This document shows positions 61,953 to 64,000 of a stretch of 64,000 nucleotides of DNA, one piece after another; the stretch's first letter is position 1, and each line of letters opens with the position of its first letter. Location: assembly GCA_902606115.1 (NCBI GenBank), contig CACLFM010000005.1:1-64000 (forward strand), written 5' to 3'. The stretch comes from an uncultured Pelagibacteraceae bacterium (GTDB taxonomy: Bacteria > Pseudomonadota > Alphaproteobacteria > Pelagibacterales > Pelagibacteraceae). The notes beneath the pieces were generated by a model. The model was not told the DNA's origin. It was given only the letters and a program-made list of their open reading frames with translations, and made no database searches. A program made the position numbers and the translations under genes.

Positions 61953-61963
61953 AAAGGTATAAA
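61953..61963 (+). promoter_or_regulatory. Short promoter-like core before the holin-like gene
   Basis: AAAGGTATAAA at 61953-61963 matches the last part of the repeat element at 62584-62620 (AAAGGTATAAAATAAA) and lies 14 bases before the ATG at 61977. It may be a -10 region with a very short leader. The evidence is only the shared core. Confidence 0.3.
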
Positions 61964-61976
61964 CTGTAATTAATTT

Positions 61977-62285
61977 ATGAATAAATTTTCTAAGTTTGGA
62001 TTAGGTATGGCTATTGGTTTAACTTGGATGATTGCAATAATTTCAACTGGTTTTTTTGCAATGTATATTTTAAAAGATGGTTATAATTCCAATTGGCATG
62101 AAAGCATCATTAATTCTGTAGTTATATTCAGAGGTATATTTGGCTTACCTTATCCAGGCTGGGCATTAGACTCTATCAGTACAATTTTGGCTGGTTTGTG
62201 GGGATTTGTCCATGGATTTATTGCAGGATTTTTAATAGCTTTTTTTTATAACATTTTTGAAAAACTTTTTAGGAATTTAAAATAG
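61977..62285 (+). CDS. Small holin-like membrane protein
   Basis: 102 residues. A first membrane helix (FGLGMAIGLTWMIAIISTGFFAMYI) and a second one (TILAGLWGFVHGFIAGFLIAFFY) flank a loop with GLPYPGWALD. This pattern fits the small bacterial proteins commonly labelled bacteriophage holin, in which GL-x-x-G-x-x-W and WGF-x-x-G-F-x-x-G recur. Most of these are not in prophages, and lysis activity is unproven. No lysin or phage gene is nearby. It follows the pilin array by 42 bases on the same strand. Confidence 0.55.
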   Translation: MNKFSKFGLGMAIGLTWMIAIISTGFFAMYILKDGYNSNWHESIINSVVIFRGIFGLPYPGWALDSISTILAGLWGFVHGFIAGFLIAFFYNIFEKLFRNLK

Positions 62286-62314
62286 TTCTTAAATAGTTAG
62301 GATTTTATAGGATA

Positions 62315-62351
62315 ACTAGAACTAGATTAGAACCTAAAGGGATAAAATAAA
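62315..62351 (+). repeat. Composite repeat element, copy B
   Basis: Two ACTAGAACTAG-like 11-base units followed by AAAGGGATAAAATAAA. It matches copy C (62584-62620) at 28 of 37 positions by eye. It lies about 67 bases before the tRNA-Leu remnant. Confidence 0.6.
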
Positions 62352-62417
62352 AAAATTTTACTTATTCATCTTGTTGAATTATAAATATTAGCATAAATAC
62401 TCATGAAATTCATTTAT

Positions 62418-62465
62418 GCCCTCGTGGTGAAATTGGTAGACACAAAGGACTTAAAAGCCGAGGGA
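62418..62465 (+). pseudogene. tRNA-Leu(UAA) remnant with an internal deletion
   Basis: The acceptor 5' strand GCCCTCG, the D-arm (GTGAAATTGGTAGACAC), the 5' anticodon stem and a CTTAAAA anticodon loop are intact and clearly tRNA-Leu. The sequence then jumps to GCCGAGGGA, which looks like the end of the T-stem plus the 3' acceptor strand pairing to GCCCTCG. The 3' anticodon stem, variable arm and most of the T-arm, about 35-40 bases, are missing. It cannot fold as a working tRNA. Confidence 0.7.
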
Positions 62466-62477
62466 TTCACAAGTGAG

Positions 62478-62508
62478 TTAGTCCGTGGTAGTCCAAGGTA
62501 GTCTAAAA
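62478..62508 (+). repeat. Three short near-repeats next to the tRNA remnant
   Basis: TTAGTCCGTGG (62478-62488), TAGTCCAAGG (62489-62498) and TAGTCTAAAA (62499-62508) follow directly; a further GGGTAGTCTTAC lies at about 62636-62647. Short direct repeats beside a tRNA can be core or arm sites of a tyrosine recombinase. No integrase gene is in the window. Confidence 0.45.
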
Positions 62509-62583
62509 CATCCTATAAGATCACATAACTTTAATTTAGCTTTCTATTAAGATTAGAAAATAAAACTTAATTAATTTGAACAG

Positions 62584-62620
62584 ACTTGTACTAAACTTGT
62601 ACTTAAAGGTATAAAATAAA
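62584..62620 (+). repeat. Composite repeat element, copy C
   Basis: ACTTGTACTAA and ACTTGTACTTA in tandem (11-base units), then AAGGTATAAAATAAA with a TATAAA at 62610-62615. It lies 64 bases before the third surface-protein gene and could act as its promoter. A degenerate copy D (ACTAAACATGAACTTAAA and TTTATAAAG) is at 62648-62679. Confidence 0.55.
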
Positions 62621-62683
62621 GCTATAACCCATTCTGGGTAGTCTTACACTAAACATGAACTTAAATAAGTTTATAAAGCATCA

Positions 62684-64000
62684 ATGGTTGTAAAAAAATT
62701 TTTTAAAATTCATTATATTGTAATTTTTTTAGCTTTATTTCTTTCTAAAGCTATAGCGGAGCCAACCTTTGTACGAAGTAAATCAATAAATGCAGACCAA
62801 GGAGAATTTGGATTAACATTTAATAATGATGGTACCAAAATGTATACTACACAATATGATAAGAGTGGTGGCGGTCAACAAAGTGATAATGTTTACGAAT
62901 ATGTATTAACTACTGCCTATGATATTTCAACAGCAACCTTAAACAATACTAAAACAGTACATGTAACAGGAACTCATGGAAATGGTGATACACTTATACC
63001 AAACCAAGTAGTGTTTAATAACGATGGAACAAAAATGTTTATTGCTGACCATGGTTCTAATAATATAGATTACTGGTCACTAACCACTGCATTTGATGTT
63101 TCAACTGCTTCACTTGAGGGTAGATATGATGTTTCTAGTAAAGAAGTAAGATTAACTTCCGTTGCATTTAATAATGATGGTACCAGAATGATTATTGCTG
63201 GTGTAGGAAATAATACTCAACATCACCTTAATGAATATTCACTAGATACAGCATTTGATCTTAGCTCAGGAGTTACACATCTTAATACTGAAGACTTAAG
63301 TTCTTTTCACACTTACTTAGATGGAGTTACTTTTAATCACGATGGTACTAAAATGTATACCATTGATAATACAACCAATCAGGTTTCTCAGTTTAAATTA
63401 ACTACACCTTATGATGTTTCTACTTACTCCCTTGAAGGTACCTATAATGTAAATTCTCATGATACTGATGCAAGAGAAGTTGCGTTTAGTCATGATGGAA
63501 GTAAAATGTTTTTCATTGGTAATACCAATAATAAAGTTTTTGAATTTAATCTAAGCTGTAATTGGAGTGTAGTTGATGGTGCTTGTGATGATCCGGCTGA
63601 TACAAGTGATGAAGGTAAAGATATTTCAAGTTCAATTGAATCTCAAACAGCAACAGCTAAACAAATTGCTATTCAAGCAAGCACTCCAGTTCTTAATCGT
63701 ATGTATTGGTTAAGACGTCATAGAAATGAAGATAAATTAAGTAATCAAAATATTAAATTTAACTTTTCAAATTCAATGATGGCATCTCTTTCAAAAGTTA
63801 TTCCAGTATCTAACAAAACAAATGATATTTTAGATAAAATATCTGATAATTGGTCATTTTGGAGCGAAGGTAGCGTTAGTGTTGGTAGAGTAGGTGACAC
63901 ATCTTCTTCATCATCAAAAAAAATTGATAGTAAAGGTATTACAATTGGAATGGATAAAAAAATTAGTGAAAACAAAATGTATGGATATGCTCTTCGATTT
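62684..64000 (+). CDS. Autotransporter with NDGTKM propeller-type passenger (surface protein 3), cut by window end
   Basis: 439 codons are open from the ATG at 62684 to the window edge. A signal peptide of about 25 residues ends in KAIA. Five repeats centred on FNNDGTKMYTT, FNNDGTKMFIAD, FNNDGTRMIIAG, FNHDGTKMYTID and FSHDGSKMFFIG alternate with TAFDVSTAS-like strands, as in surface protein 1. A linker with LSCNWSVVDGACDD leads into the shared module (MYWLRRHRNED, NWSFWSEGSVSVGRVGD), where the window stops. It is a paralogue of surface protein 1. Confidence 0.82.
   Translation, partial: MVVKKFFKIHYIVIFLALFLSKAIAEPTFVRSKSINADQGEFGLTFNNDGTKMYTTQYDKSGGGQQSDNVYEYVLTTAYDISTATLNNTKTVHVTGTHGNGDTLIPNQVVFNNDGTKMFIADHGSNNIDYWSLTTAFDVSTASLEGRYDVSSKEVRLTSVAFNNDGTRMIIAGVGNNTQHHLNEYSLDTAFDLSSGVTHLNTEDLSSFHTYLDGVTFNHDGTKMYTIDNTTNQVSQFKLTTPYDVSTYSLEGTYNVNSHDTDAREVAFSHDGSKMFFIGNTNNKVFEFNLSCNWSVVDGACDDPADTSDEGKDISSSIESQTATAKQIAIQASTPVLNRMYWLRRHRNEDKLSNQNIKFNFSNSMMASLSKVIPVSNKTNDILDKISDNWSFWSEGSVSVGRVGDTSSSSSKKIDSKGITIGMDKKISENKMYGYALRF

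Larger units (their letters stand above)
62286..62683. other. 398-base region without a protein gene
   Basis: This stretch holds three copies of the promoter-like repeat element (62315-62351, 62584-62620, 62648-62679), a deleted tRNA-Leu remnant (62418-62465) and a run of three TAGTC-centred near-repeats (62478-62508). No open frame of useful length was seen on either strand. The mix of a broken tRNA and short repeats suggests the scar of a past integration or deletion. Confidence 0.7.

Noticed and set aside
61977-62285. Active prophage at the holin-like gene
   Set aside because: No integrase, terminase, capsid or lysin is present between 52.6 and 64 kb; only a small holin-like frame and a tRNA remnant were seen.
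62286-62683. CRISPR array in the repeat-rich spacer
   Set aside because: The repeats are short, unevenly spaced and degenerate, with no regular spacers and no cas genes.

Overview
The window looks like a stretch of a SAR11 (Pelagibacterales, Alphaproteobacteria) chromosome. The evidence is very AT-rich DNA with lysine-, asparagine- and isoleucine-rich proteins, spacers of 0-50 bases between genes, start/stop overlaps inside long operons, convergent genes that overlap at their tails, and a typical open-ocean oligotroph gene set (TRAP transporter, TauE/SafE permeases, CaiB-type CoA transferase, 2-methylcitrate cycle, PurS/PurQ/small PurL). The assignment rests on recognition, not on a search.

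Region 1 (1-16.4 kb) is mixed metabolism. It holds a cut-off glycosyltransferase, a thioredoxin-fold protein, a gamma-carbonic-anhydrase-like protein and a cis-CaaD-like tautomerase. Next come a methyltransferase, an FMN-binding protein, a beta-hydroxyacid dehydrogenase, an MFS carrier, rpoZ with a long acidic tail, cmk, a CaiB family enzyme, a TRAP transporter (dctP, hairpin, dctQ, dctM), dusA and two tandem TSUP permeases. It ends with a three-gene sugar/envelope operon (GT17 glycosyltransferase, Gfo/Idh oxidoreductase, phosphomannomutase).

Region 2 (16.4-52.5 kb) is core metabolism. It contains nrdAB behind candidate NrdR boxes, prpDBC for propionate, and a stand-alone GlmU acetyltransferase domain next to glmS. 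Then follow class II DAHP synthase, nadE, cysS-cimA, a DUF1989 protein, trmJ and rpsD. A nine-gene minus-strand operon runs sfsA-map-purB-purC-purS-purQ-purL-bolA-grxD. After it come a CinA-type domain protein, azlCD, a probable glucosylglycerate synthesis/phosphorolysis cluster (HAD phosphatase, GT81, GH13_18), a circularly permuted ATP-grasp protein divergent from an Anbu peptidase, and ppc.

Region 3 (52.6-64 kb) is a cell-surface island. Three autotransporters share one C-terminal barrel type but carry different passengers; the third runs off the window and begins at 62684. Between them lie a prokaryotic pentameric ligand-gated ion channel, a tandem array of five type IV pilin genes with the same 30-residue N-terminus and unrelated C-termini, a small holin-like membrane protein, and a deleted tRNA-Leu(UAA) remnant surrounded by short repeats. 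A set of related promoter-like elements built on 11-base direct repeats lies before the pilins, the tRNA remnant and the last autotransporter. This island is the most unusual part of the window and is the likely site of strain-to-strain variation.
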